Of a stretch of DNA of 6,541 nt, positions 1-6,335 are shown piece by piece; positions within the stretch are counted from its first letter, which is position 1, and each line of letters opens with the position of its first letter. The DNA is from Lachnospiraceae bacterium. GTDB lineage: Bacteria > Bacillota > Clostridia > Lachnospirales > Lachnospiraceae. The notes under the pieces were generated by a model. That model ran no database searches, was not told the DNA's origin, and saw nothing but the letters and a program-made list of their open reading frames with translations. The DNA lies in contig DNJW01000085.1 in NCBI GenBank assembly GCA_003488965.1, forward strand, positions 1 through 6,541. The letters are read 5' to 3'. The translations under genes were made by a program, and so were the position numbers.

Positions 1-86
1 CAACGAAGCGGGCAGGAGGAACATACAAGGCTGAACAGTTACATAATAACCTTCAAAACCGTTACTGAACAGACTGCCGCACCACA
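1..86. other. Intergenic end of window, no gene recognised
   Basis: This stretch lies downstream of the metallophosphoesterase stop codon. I see no ORF with a start and ribosome site on either strand, no tRNA-like fold, and no hairpin followed by a T-run that would terminate the operon. The operon may therefore continue or terminate outside the window. The only structure seen is a short repeated motif, listed separately. Confidence 0.5.
31..72. repeat. Short repeated motif CTGAACAG / GTTAC in the intergenic region
   Basis: The octamer CTGAACAG occurs at 31-38 and again at 65-72, and GTTAC occurs at 38-42 and 61-65. The two copies therefore read CTGAACAGTTAC and GTTACTGAACAG, separated by 18 bases. 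The repeats are direct, not inverted, so they do not form a hairpin. This could be part of a dispersed intergenic repeat or could be chance. Only the repetition itself is observed. Confidence 0.35.
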
Positions 87-566
87 CTATATATAGCGGA
101 TGGAAAAATGTGCCTTCCCCTCTTCATCCAGTTCCATTATAATATACGAAGGACGTCTTCCCGACTGCCTTGGATAAGTCAGGCTTCCGGGATTTACGGC
201 TATTAACTGCTTCCCGATATCCACCACAGGTTTATGGGTATGGCCGTACATAACAATATCCGCCCCTCTTGCTTCCGCTTCTTCTTTCAGTATTTCATTC
301 CCCATCGCCACATAATAATTATGTCCATGGGTCAGCCATACACAGTAATTTCCTATCTGAAATGTTTTTTCCTTAGGGAGTTCGGAGAAATAATCGTTGT
401 TTCCCGCTATCATCTCTACTGGACACCCAGCGCTCTGGCTGATGAAGTATTCGCTTCCTTCCACATCGCCGCAATGGACTACCATATCCAATGGCTTTTC
501 CCGTTCCAGCGCCTTCAGGTAATTTTTATTCTGGCGATGTGTATCGCTTACTATCAAAATCCGCAT
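87..566 (-). CDS. yfcE: YfcE/MJ0936-type metallophosphoesterase
   Basis: A 159-residue cytoplasmic calcineurin-like phosphoesterase of the small YfcE/MJ0936 family. Members hydrolyse phosphodiesters with a two-metal centre, but their physiological substrate is generally unknown. All metal-binding motifs are present in order: D8-x-H10 (SDTH), G33-D34, G55-N56-N57-D58, H80-G-H82 and G108-H109-x-H111, followed by the family's NPGS at 125-128. The length is typical and no signal peptide or membrane segment is seen. The start at 566 has a GGAAGGAA ribosome site about 6 bases upstream (573-578) that overlaps the stop codon of rdgB, so translation is probably coupled. It is the last gene of a three-gene operon with the rRNA methyltransferase and rdgB, and no terminator is visible after it in the window. 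The family call is firm; the biological role is not. Confidence 0.93.
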   Translation of the reverse strand: MRILIVSDTHRQNKNYLKALEREKPLDMVVHCGDVEGSEYFISQSAGCPVEMIAGNNDYFSELPKEKTFQIGNYCVWLTHGHNYYVAMGNEILKEEAEARGADIVMYGHTHKPVVDIGKQLIAVNPGSLTYPRQSGRRPSYIIMELDEEGKAHFSIRYI

Positions 567-577
567 ATATTTCCTTC

Positions 578-1174
578 CTATAATCTTTTCTTTAGTTCTT
601 CCTTCATCTTGCGCAGTGCTTTTCCTCTATGGCTGATGCTGTTTTTCTCCAAGTCGCTCAGTTCCGCCGTTGTTCTGCCGAATTCCGGCACATAAAATAT
701 CGGGTCATAGCCAAAGCCATTTTCCCCTTTTTCTTCGTAATCAATCCTGCCTTCAATTTCCCCATGGGTAATAATTTCTTTACCGTCGGGAAAGACTGCC
801 GCAATAGCGCATACAAACCTTGCCGTTCTGCTTTCCTCCGGAATGCCCTCCAGACGGTTGATAATATTTGCATTCTTTACGGCATAAGGAGTATCCTCTC
901 CCATATATCTGGCAGAATAAATACCCGGTTCCTTATTCAAGGCATCCACCTCCAGCCCTGAATCGTCTGCCAGAACAATTTCCCCGCATACTGCCGCCAC
1001 AGCCCGTGCTTTTATTGCGGCATTTTCCTCAAAAGTGGTTCCGTCCTCTTCTATCTCTACATCGGCACCTATTTCCTTCATAGAAACCACTTCCCAGTCC
1101 GTATCCGATAAAATTTCCTTTATTTCCCGCATTTTGCCCGCATTTCCTGTAGCAAACACTATTTTCCTTTTCAT
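578..1174 (-). CDS. rdgB: XTP/dITP diphosphatase (RdgB/HAM1)
   Basis: A 198-residue non-canonical purine NTP pyrophosphatase. The family hydrolyses dITP, ITP and XTP to the monophosphate and pyrophosphate, keeping deaminated purines out of DNA and RNA. Signature blocks are intact: TGN at 9-11 with K14, the T46-T47-F48-E49-E50-N51 block, ADDSGLEVDAL at 69-79 with the catalytic/metal acidic pair D70-D71, YSARY at 86-90, GFGYDPIF at 153-160, and SHRGKAL at 181-187, which reads the purine base. Length is normal for the family and the protein is cytoplasmic. The start at 1174 is supported by GGAGGA at 1186-1191, 11 bases upstream and inside the last codons of the preceding methyltransferase gene. 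The gap to that gene is only 7 bases, so coupled translation is likely. Its stop overlaps the ribosome site of the downstream phosphoesterase. Confidence 0.97.
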   Translation of the reverse strand: MKRKIVFATGNAGKMREIKEILSDTDWEVVSMKEIGADVEIEEDGTTFEENAAIKARAVAAVCGEIVLADDSGLEVDALNKEPGIYSARYMGEDTPYAVKNANIINRLEGIPEESRTARFVCAIAAVFPDGKEIITHGEIEGRIDYEEKGENGFGYDPIFYVPEFGRTTAELSDLEKNSISHRGKALRKMKEELKKRL

Positions 1175-1181
1175 AATATTT

Positions 1182-2354
1182 TCAGTCCTCCGTCCCCTGC
1201 CTTGGTTTCGCCGGCGGTTTGGGACCTATATACTGGTAATAATATGCCTTCATCATACCATTGTATATTTTCCTGTTTTTATCCGCCTTCCGTCCCATAT
1301 CTCTTTCCGCATATTCATAAGAAGAAATCATATACAGCGACCAGGAATCCAGCATCGCAAACCTCTGTCCCAGTGCAGCATATAAAGACGGCAAATCCGA
1401 TTCCTCCAGCCTTTCACCATAAGGCGGGTTTGTAATAATAAATCCATATTTTTTCCCATGGCTTAACATATCGATTCCGCGCCTCTGGAAATGAATCAGC
1501 TTGTCCACTCCCGCAAGCCTGGCGTTTTCCCTGGCCGCCGCCAGTGCCTTTTCATCAATATCAAAACCCTGGATATCTGTTTCCACCGTCAGATCCGTCA
1601 TCTCCCTGGCTTCCTCCAAGGTATCATACCATACTCTCTTTCCTGCTATATGCTCCCAGTCCATGGCAGAAAAATCTCTGTTCATTCCCGGTGCCATATT
1701 GGCCGCCATCATAGCTGCTTCAATCGGAAACGTACCGCTGCCGCAGAATGGATCCACCAATATCCTGTTTCCCTTCCAAGGAGTAAGCATAATCAATGCC
1801 GCCGCAAGATTTTCCGCTATCGGAGCCTGTACCGACATCTTTCTGTATCCCCGCTTATGAAGCGACTCTCCTGTGGTATCCAGTCCTACTGTTACCTCAT
1901 CCTTGAGCAGGAAAACCCGTACCGGAAATTCTTCCCCGTCCTCTGCAAACCATCCCTGCCGGTAAACTTTTTTCAGGCGTTCCACCATCGCCTTTTTCAT
2001 AATGGATTGAATATCCGAAGGGCTGAACAGTTTGCTTTTCACACTCCCTGCTTTTTTTACCCAGAATTTTCCGTTTCTGGGTATATATTCCTCCCAAGGC
2101 AGATTTGCCGTTCCCTGAAAAAGTTCTTCAAAGGTTTCCGCCCGGAAGCTTCCTATTTTAATCAATATTCTTTCTGCGGTACGCAAAAACACGTTGGCAC
2201 GGCAAACTGCCTCCTCATCGCCCAGAAAAGTCACCCTGCCGTCTTCCACTTTGCTGATATCATAACCCAAATCAATAATTTCTCTCTTTAAGACTGCTTC
2301 CAGCCCAAAATGGCAGGGAGCAATCAGTTCATATTTTTTCATTCTTACAGCCAT
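1182..2354 (-). CDS. rlmL: THUMP-domain class I SAM-dependent 23S rRNA guanine N2-methyltransferase (RlmL/YpsC type)
   Basis: A 390-residue protein of the COG0116 family, which contains the N-terminal half of E. coli RlmL (m2G2445 of 23S rRNA) and Bacillus YpsC. Residues about 5-55 form the ferredoxin-like N-terminal part (KKYELIAPCHFGLEAVLKREI), about 55-160 the THUMP RNA-binding domain, then the HKRGYR linker at 166-171. The Rossmann methyltransferase domain follows, with SAM-binding motif DPFCGSGTFPIEAA at 201-214, acidic D265/D267, and catalytic NPPYGER at 309-315. It lacks the C-terminal RlmK domain of the E. coli fusion, as expected in Firmicutes. Start choice is uncertain: ATG at 2354 has AAGAAGG only about 3 bases upstream, while ATG at 2342 (MKKYEL, the usual family N-terminus as I remember it) would have the same purines about 15 bases upstream. 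It is the first gene of the operon with rdgB and yfcE. The exact target base is inferred from the family. Confidence 0.9.
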   Translation of the reverse strand: MAVRMKKYELIAPCHFGLEAVLKREIIDLGYDISKVEDGRVTFLGDEEAVCRANVFLRTAERILIKIGSFRAETFEELFQGTANLPWEEYIPRNGKFWVKKAGSVKSKLFSPSDIQSIMKKAMVERLKKVYRQGWFAEDGEEFPVRVFLLKDEVTVGLDTTGESLHKRGYRKMSVQAPIAENLAAALIMLTPWKGNRILVDPFCGSGTFPIEAAMMAANMAPGMNRDFSAMDWEHIAGKRVWYDTLEEAREMTDLTVETDIQGFDIDEKALAAARENARLAGVDKLIHFQRRGIDMLSHGKKYGFIITNPPYGERLEESDLPSLYAALGQRFAMLDSWSLYMISSYEYAERDMGRKADKNRKIYNGMMKAYYYQYIGPKPPAKPRQGTED

Positions 2355-2385
2355 ATTCCTTCTTCTTTATCATTTACAATAATTT

Positions 2386-2415
2386 ATATTAAAGCCTATC
2401 CAAGCTTTTTGTCAA
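2386..2415 (-). promoter_or_regulatory. Sigma-A-type promoter of the rlmL-rdgB-yfcE operon
   Basis: On the minus strand a perfect -35 TTGACA (2410-2415) is followed after 18 bases by TAATAT (2386-2391, 4 of 6 matches to TATAAT). It sits 32 bases upstream of the ATG at 2354 in AT-rich DNA. This suggests the methyltransferase operon has its own promoter, separate from the kinase gene that ends 88 bases further upstream. Confidence 0.7.
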
Positions 2416-2462
2416 TCGTTTATGAGGGCTGCTGCCGCTCCCGGTTTTTCCCGGAAAAGGCC

Positions 2463-2498
2463 AAAAACACCCGGCAGGACGGTACTCCGGCGGCCTGC
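2463..2498 (-). terminator. Weak candidate terminator after the histidine kinase gene
   Basis: Just after the kinase stop codon the minus strand can pair GCAGG (2494-2498) with CCTGC (2474-2478), with CGG-AGTA-CCG as an inner 3-bp hairpin, or alternatively CCGG (2487-2490) with CCGG (2471-2474). A run of five T lies at 2463-2467. The stem is short and interrupted and the T-run is short, so termination would be inefficient. Its position between the kinase stop and the next promoter is what makes it plausible. Confidence 0.25.
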
Positions 2499-2502
2499 AC
2501 CG

Positions 2503-5199
2503 CTATGAAAGTCCCTTTATTTCTCCCATTCCTTCTTCCCACTCCCCTATAATTCTTTCGCAGTTGTCAACATCAATCTCTTCCACCGCTTCCTTTAACT
2601 GCGTAAACATTTCCTTCTGCCATCCTTCATAGCGGTACTGCTCCATTTCCTGAATCACTTCCTCCATCCGGTCCATATCCAGGTCGTCCACCGCTTCCCG
2701 CATCTTCTGGAAACATTCCGTCACCATATGGCCGGAGAACTCCTTCTTTCCATCGTCTCCGTCTTCCTCATCCACACAGAAAGGCTCCAATACAGACAAA
2801 TATCCCATATACTGTTCCAGCATTTCATCTGTATATCTCCGTATCGTTGCCGTATCTCTGGCATTTCCGGCTTTCTCCAGAGCTGCCGCTTTTTCCGACA
2901 AGGATATAGCGCCGATTTGTTTGGAAGAGTTCTTCAAGGCATGAACCTCTATGGTATATCCCGGCCAATCTCCTTCCTCCTCCATGGCTTTAATTAATTT
3001 TGCCTTTTTATCGATACTATGATAATACACCTTCAAAACCTTCCAGAACAGCTCCTCGCTGACCAGAAACTCCAAAGCATAATCCACATCCAGGTCGCCT
3101 ACCACTATAGGAGCGGATTTTTCCTTTTCTTTTTCCGGATTATTTGTTATGTAAACTTTTTGAATCTTCTCCATAGGAAGCCACTGTCTTATCTTAGCGG
3201 CCAGCAGACGAAGTTCAATAGGCTTTGCCACAAAGTCATTCATTCCCTCCCGGCAGAACATTTCCTTCGTCCCCTCCATGGCATTTGCCGTAAGGGCAAT
3301 AATCGGTACATCGTCGTATTCCGGATGAAAACGTCTGATAATATGGGTCGTTTCTATTCCGTCCAGTTCCGGCATCATGTGGTCCATAAAAACAATATCG
3401 TAGTGGAATTTGGAAATCTTATCCACAGCAGCTTTGCCGCTGGTTACCGTATCTATTTTCATTTTCAGCGGCTCCATAATCCCTTCCGCCACGGTCAGGT
3501 TCACCGCATTATCGTCCACAATGAGGATTTCTGCGTCAGGCGCTATAAAATCAAATTCTTTTTCGTCCGTATCACCGGCAAAATTCAGTTTTTCCCCGTT
3601 CAGTATCATCGCAATATTCATTGCAAAAAGCGGTTTCCGCAATATCAGCAGATTCGGTATATCATAATTTACATGGTCATAAAATCCAATAAGAAGCACT
3701 GCTGTAATCTGAGGATTATTCCGTACAAAGCCTTCCACCATTGCGGAAAACAGAGGATGTTCTATAAAAAGAAATACTTTCTTGTCTTCCGGAAGATTAT
3801 CCAAATCCTTCGCCGATATTAATAGATATTCCACTCCCAGATTCGTTACATCAGAGCATAAACTTTCCCGTACATAAGGGTTGGAAAACAAGCCTACTGC
3901 CAAAACAGAGTCCGGTTCCTTCACGCCTATGCTGGGGGTCTTGTCAACAATCTTCTGAGGAAGGGCGCAATAAAACCGGCTTCCTTTTTCATATTCGCTC
4001 TCTACCCAGATGTCCCCGTTCATCAAAGTCAGGAGTCTTTTTGTAATTGCCAGCCCCAGCCCGGTTCCTTCAATATTTCTGTTTCTCTTGCTGTCCACCT
4101 GCTGGAAGGACTGGAACAATTTCTCGATATCTTCCTTTTTAATACCGATTCCAGTATCCTCCACAGAAATATGCAGTTCAATCTCATCCGGCTTTAGCTG
4201 TTTATAATCCATTTTCATGATAATCCGGCCGTGGGATGTAAATTTGGCAGCATTGTTTACCAGATTCAAAAGCACCTGTTTAATCCTGATATTATCGCCC
4301 TGCAGCCCATTGGGAATGTCCGGCGCAATGTCCAGAATCAGTTCCACATCCTTCTCCTTCAGCCTTGTCATCACAATATTTGCCACATCATACACGATGG
4401 ACATCGGCTCATAATCCACCTCGCTGATATCCATCCTCCCGGATTCTATCTTGGAAAAATCCAGAATGTCATTAATGATAGTAAGCAGCGATTTTCCTGC
4501 CTCCTTAATCTGATAAATATATTCCCTTGCAACGGAAGGCAAATCCTCTCTGAGGGTCATTTCCGCCATACCGATTACAGCATTCATCGGAGTCCTGATT
4601 TCATGGCTCATATTGGCAAGAAAGTCCGACTTCATATTTCCCGATTTTTCCAGCTCAATATTGGCACGGTAAACAAGATATTTATTATATGCCATTTCCG
4701 ACAGGACATCCGCAATCATATGCAGAAATTTCGCAGCCCTGTCTATCGTATCCGGTTCCACTACCCTTATCCTTTTTGCGGCCTCCACAGACTCATCCGG
4801 GTCTGCCCCGATTTCTTCTGCCAGCTTTCTGACCTTGTCAAAGTCAATCGGATCTGCACGAACCTGGCCGCCGAGAAAGCAGCCCATAAGCTTGCCGTCC
4901 GCCACAATAGGCGCGGAAAACTCCACAAGCCCTGCATAACAGGTATAAATAGCCGGTTCCCCTGTTTTTAACGCCATCTCCATTCCCATCTTATCGCATT
5001 CCATACAGCGTCTGTAGCCAGTTTCCGTACTTCTCATACATTTCATGCAAAAATCCGAAAAATTAGAACCCTCCGTCACGGCAATTCCGTCCGCATCCGT
5101 TGTAAGAGCAGCAATGCCTATAGTCTGGGAAAAACCATCTTGTATTCTTTGCAAACTTTTTACATCAATCAAATCTACTAAATGCAATTCGTAATCCAT
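2503..5199 (-). CDS. PocR-sensor hybrid histidine kinase with two receivers and HPt
   Basis: An 898-residue soluble phosphorelay kinase with no membrane segment, so it senses a cytoplasmic signal. Domains in order: PocR sensor (about 5-165; FSDFC at 47-51, C87 in YTCYAGL, FLGGQV at 108-113), short helical linker (165-190), HisKA with SHEIRTP and phospho-acceptor H199, HATPase (N-box N312-x3-N316, G1 DTGIG 348-352, G2 EGTGLGL 377-383), a degenerate receiver (about 430-535), an intact receiver (557-675; D562/D563, phospho-acceptor D606, T637, K659) and HPt (about 703-808) with H753. An acidic tail with a duplicated helical motif (833-889) ends the protein. PocR domains are predicted (Anantharaman and Aravind) to bind small hydrocarbon-type ligands; the ligand here is unknown. 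The start at 5199 has GAGGA at 5207-5211, 7 bases upstream. The response regulator gene ends 85 bp upstream with no good terminator between, so they are probably co-transcribed. The inferred relay is H199 to D606 to H753 to the partner regulator. Confidence 0.93.
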   Translation of the reverse strand: MDYELHLVDLIDVKSLQRIQDGFSQTIGIAALTTDADGIAVTEGSNFSDFCMKCMRSTETGYRRCMECDKMGMEMALKTGEPAIYTCYAGLVEFSAPIVADGKLMGCFLGGQVRADPIDFDKVRKLAEEIGADPDESVEAAKRIRVVEPDTIDRAAKFLHMIADVLSEMAYNKYLVYRANIELEKSGNMKSDFLANMSHEIRTPMNAVIGMAEMTLREDLPSVAREYIYQIKEAGKSLLTIINDILDFSKIESGRMDISEVDYEPMSIVYDVANIVMTRLKEKDVELILDIAPDIPNGLQGDNIRIKQVLLNLVNNAAKFTSHGRIIMKMDYKQLKPDEIELHISVEDTGIGIKKEDIEKLFQSFQQVDSKRNRNIEGTGLGLAITKRLLTLMNGDIWVESEYEKGSRFYCALPQKIVDKTPSIGVKEPDSVLAVGLFSNPYVRESLCSDVTNLGVEYLLISAKDLDNLPEDKKVFLFIEHPLFSAMVEGFVRNNPQITAVLLIGFYDHVNYDIPNLLILRKPLFAMNIAMILNGEKLNFAGDTDEKEFDFIAPDAEILIVDDNAVNLTVAEGIMEPLKMKIDTVTSGKAAVDKISKFHYDIVFMDHMMPELDGIETTHIIRRFHPEYDDVPIIALTANAMEGTKEMFCREGMNDFVAKPIELRLLAAKIRQWLPMEKIQKVYITNNPEKEKEKSAPIVVGDLDVDYALEFLVSEELFWKVLKVYYHSIDKKAKLIKAMEEEGDWPGYTIEVHALKNSSKQIGAISLSEKAAALEKAGNARDTATIRRYTDEMLEQYMGYLSVLEPFCVDEEDGDDGKKEFSGHMVTECFQKMREAVDDLDMDRMEEVIQEMEQYRYEGWQKEMFTQLKEAVEEIDVDNCERIIGEWEEGMGEIKGLS

Positions 5200-5284
5200 C
5201 AGCTCATCCTCTTTTCTATTGTTTCAGCATATATCCGTTTCCATGGAGTCCTTGAAATGCATACCGGCTGCTCCCGGCCAAATT
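5200..5284 (-). other. Gap between response regulator and kinase genes, with kinase ribosome site
   Basis: The 85-base gap holds the GAGGA ribosome site of the kinase (5207-5211). Downstream of the regulator stop there is only a 4-bp CCGG/CCGG pairing without a T-run, so I do not call a terminator. I see no convincing separate promoter. Co-transcription of the two genes is the simplest reading. Confidence 0.55.
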
Positions 5285-6178
5285 TTATCCGATTAGTTTT
5301 TCGATAGTATCCAGCAGCCTGTCACGGTTAATAGGTTTAAGCAGATAGCTTTGAGGTTTCATAAGAAGAGCCTCTTTAATTTTTTTGCTTTCTGTAACTC
5401 CGGTCAAAAAGACTACCGGTATATCCTTTGTGGCATCGGATGCCCTTAATTTCTCCAGCACGGCAGGGCCGTTTTCATCCGGCATTTCATAATCCAGCAA
5501 AATCAAGTCCGTTTTTTTATTTTTTAAAAATTTTAAGGCAATTTTACCGCTAAGCGCCGTCGCCACATCATACTTTTCATGCAGATGTTCTTTCACAAGC
5601 CTCAGCATCATAGAATTATCATCTATCACCAAAATATGCTTACGCTGCGATGTATTCTCCTCCTGCCCGAAAGAAGGCATGCCCGGCTGTCCCCAAGGAG
5701 ACGGTGTATTTGCCTGGCCTGCAGCAAAAGGCGCACCGGCCGCTTCTGCGGGGGCATTCCCCTGGGGAGAACCATTCTCTTTACGTTTTGACGCAGCCTT
5801 GGCAGCGCTTCTTTTATTCAGCAAAGTTAAAATTCTTTCGCCGATAATCTCTGCGGACAGCGGACGGTACAGCGCCAGCTCAGAAACATTCACCGCTATA
5901 CGTTCAAACTCATCGCATTCTTCCTTGGAGCCAATGATTACAACCGGGATATTGTCCTGTGCCAGTTTATATTTCACATTTGTCATCTGGCTCATATTTT
6001 CTCTGGCTTCATTATGAATGCAATATATAAAAGCATCCGGTTCAAAGACGTTTACATGTCTTATTATATCTTCATAACGGGTCGAAGTTGTTAAAGCTTC
6101 AAAACTATTTCCCAACTGTGTAAAAAAAACCTCAATTACGGAAGCATTATTTCCTGTCAATAAAACTTTGTATTTCAT
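5285..6178 (-). CDS. Two-receiver response regulator without output domain
   Basis: A 297-residue cytoplasmic regulator. Residues 1-120 have a receiver-like alpha/beta pattern (KVLLTGNN, DAFIYCIH, IPVVIIGS, LYRPLS) but lack the catalytic acids: the beta-1 pair reads GN-N, the phospho-acceptor position aligns with C53, and the conserved Lys is R105. Residues about 122-178 are an Ala/Pro/Gly/Gln-rich, probably disordered linker. Residues 181-297 form an intact receiver with D186/D187, phospho-acceptor D229 (LLDYEMP), T259 and K281-P282. The protein ends at the last receiver helix, so there is no DNA-binding or enzymatic output. The start at 6178 is chosen because AAGGAGG (6185-6191) lies 6 bases upstream; the frame stays open to an ATG at 6253, but that extension would cover the promoter and has no receiver homology. 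It precedes the hybrid kinase and is probably its phosphorelay partner, as a Spo0F- or CheY-like carrier. The codons for residues 17-19 include a run of eight T. Confidence 0.9.
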   Translation of the reverse strand: MKYKVLLTGNNASVIEVFFTQLGNSFEALTTSTRYEDIIRHVNVFEPDAFIYCIHNEARENMSQMTNVKYKLAQDNIPVVIIGSKEECDEFERIAVNVSELALYRPLSAEIIGERILTLLNKRSAAKAASKRKENGSPQGNAPAEAAGAPFAAGQANTPSPWGQPGMPSFGQEENTSQRKHILVIDDNSMMLRLVKEHLHEKYDVATALSGKIALKFLKNKKTDLILLDYEMPDENGPAVLEKLRASDATKDIPVVFLTGVTESKKIKEALLMKPQSYLLKPINRDRLLDTIEKLIG

Positions 6179-6184
6179 CCTACT

Positions 6185-6191
6185 CCTCCTT
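6185..6191 (-). promoter_or_regulatory. Ribosome binding site fixing the response regulator start
   Basis: AAGGAGG on the minus strand lies 6 bases upstream of the ATG at 6178. It is a near-perfect anti-SD match and decides in favour of the 297-residue form over the 25-residue longer frame beginning at 6253. Confidence 0.88.
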
Positions 6192-6207
6192 AGATGAATG
6201 TTTATGA

Positions 6208-6228
6208 ATAATCTGCTAAGTAGATTAT
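6208..6228 (-). repeat. 7-bp inverted repeat overlapping the promoter -10 (possible operator)
   Basis: ATAATCT (6208-6214) and AGATTAT (6222-6228) are perfect inverted copies separated by 7 bases. One arm lies over the -10 hexamer and the other falls just beyond the expected transcription start. This placement suits a dimeric repressor site; as RNA only one arm would be fully transcribed. Its function is inference, and AT-rich palindromes also occur by chance. Confidence 0.45.
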
Positions 6229-6252
6229 ATACGATATCCTGCCACATTTCCA
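6224..6252 (-). promoter_or_regulatory. Sigma-A-type promoter of the response regulator-kinase unit
   Basis: A perfect -10 TATAAT (6224-6229) is preceded at the optimal 17 bases by TGGAAA (6247-6252, 4 of 6 matches to TTGACA). The expected start of transcription near 6217 gives a leader of about 39 bases carrying the AAGGAGG ribosome site. It follows directly after the terminator of the upstream gene, consistent with a new transcription unit. Confidence 0.75.
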
Positions 6253-6282
6253 CTGTCTTTTATCATCCGATTCTTATAATAC

Positions 6283-6317
6283 AAAAAAAGCTGCGCATCT
6301 TTAATCCGATGCGCAGC
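6283..6317 (-). terminator. Rho-independent terminator of the Asn/Gln-rich gene
   Basis: On the minus strand GATGCGCAGC's perfect partner GCTGCGCATC forms a 10-bp GC-rich stem (6308-6317 with 6290-6299) around an 8-base loop, followed at once by seven T (6283-6289). It lies 18 bases after the stop codon of the small ORF. The other strand lacks a T-run after the stem, so it acts in one direction. Confidence 0.95.
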
Positions 6318-6335
6318 CTCTGCCCAGAAACCTGT

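Noticed and set aside
1..86. Possible tRNA or phage attachment site at the left edge
   Set aside because: No cloverleaf arms, no T-psi-C GTTCRA block in context and no CCA end could be found.
1491..2291. Plus-strand 266-codon open frame opposite the methyltransferase gene
   Set aside because: Same reason: the minus-strand methyltransferase has all its motifs over this stretch, and the plus frame shows no motif or ribosome site.
2428..2465. GC-rich patch with TTTTC/GAAAA and CCGG pairings considered as a strong terminator or attachment site
   Set aside because: Stems are only 4-5 bp and no T-run follows on either strand, and there is no flanking duplication. It was left as part of the weak-terminator gap.
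3019..3822. Plus-strand 267-codon open frame opposite the kinase gene
   Set aside because: It is a shadow of the kinase coding frame: no ribosome site, no recognisable domain, and His/Arg/Phe-rich composition typical of antisense translation. The kinase domains on the other strand are intact throughout.
6179..6253. 25-residue N-terminal extension of the response regulator
   Set aside because: The extension covers the -10/-35 promoter and the AAGGAGG ribosome site of the internal ATG at 6178, and receiver-like sequence begins only at that ATG.
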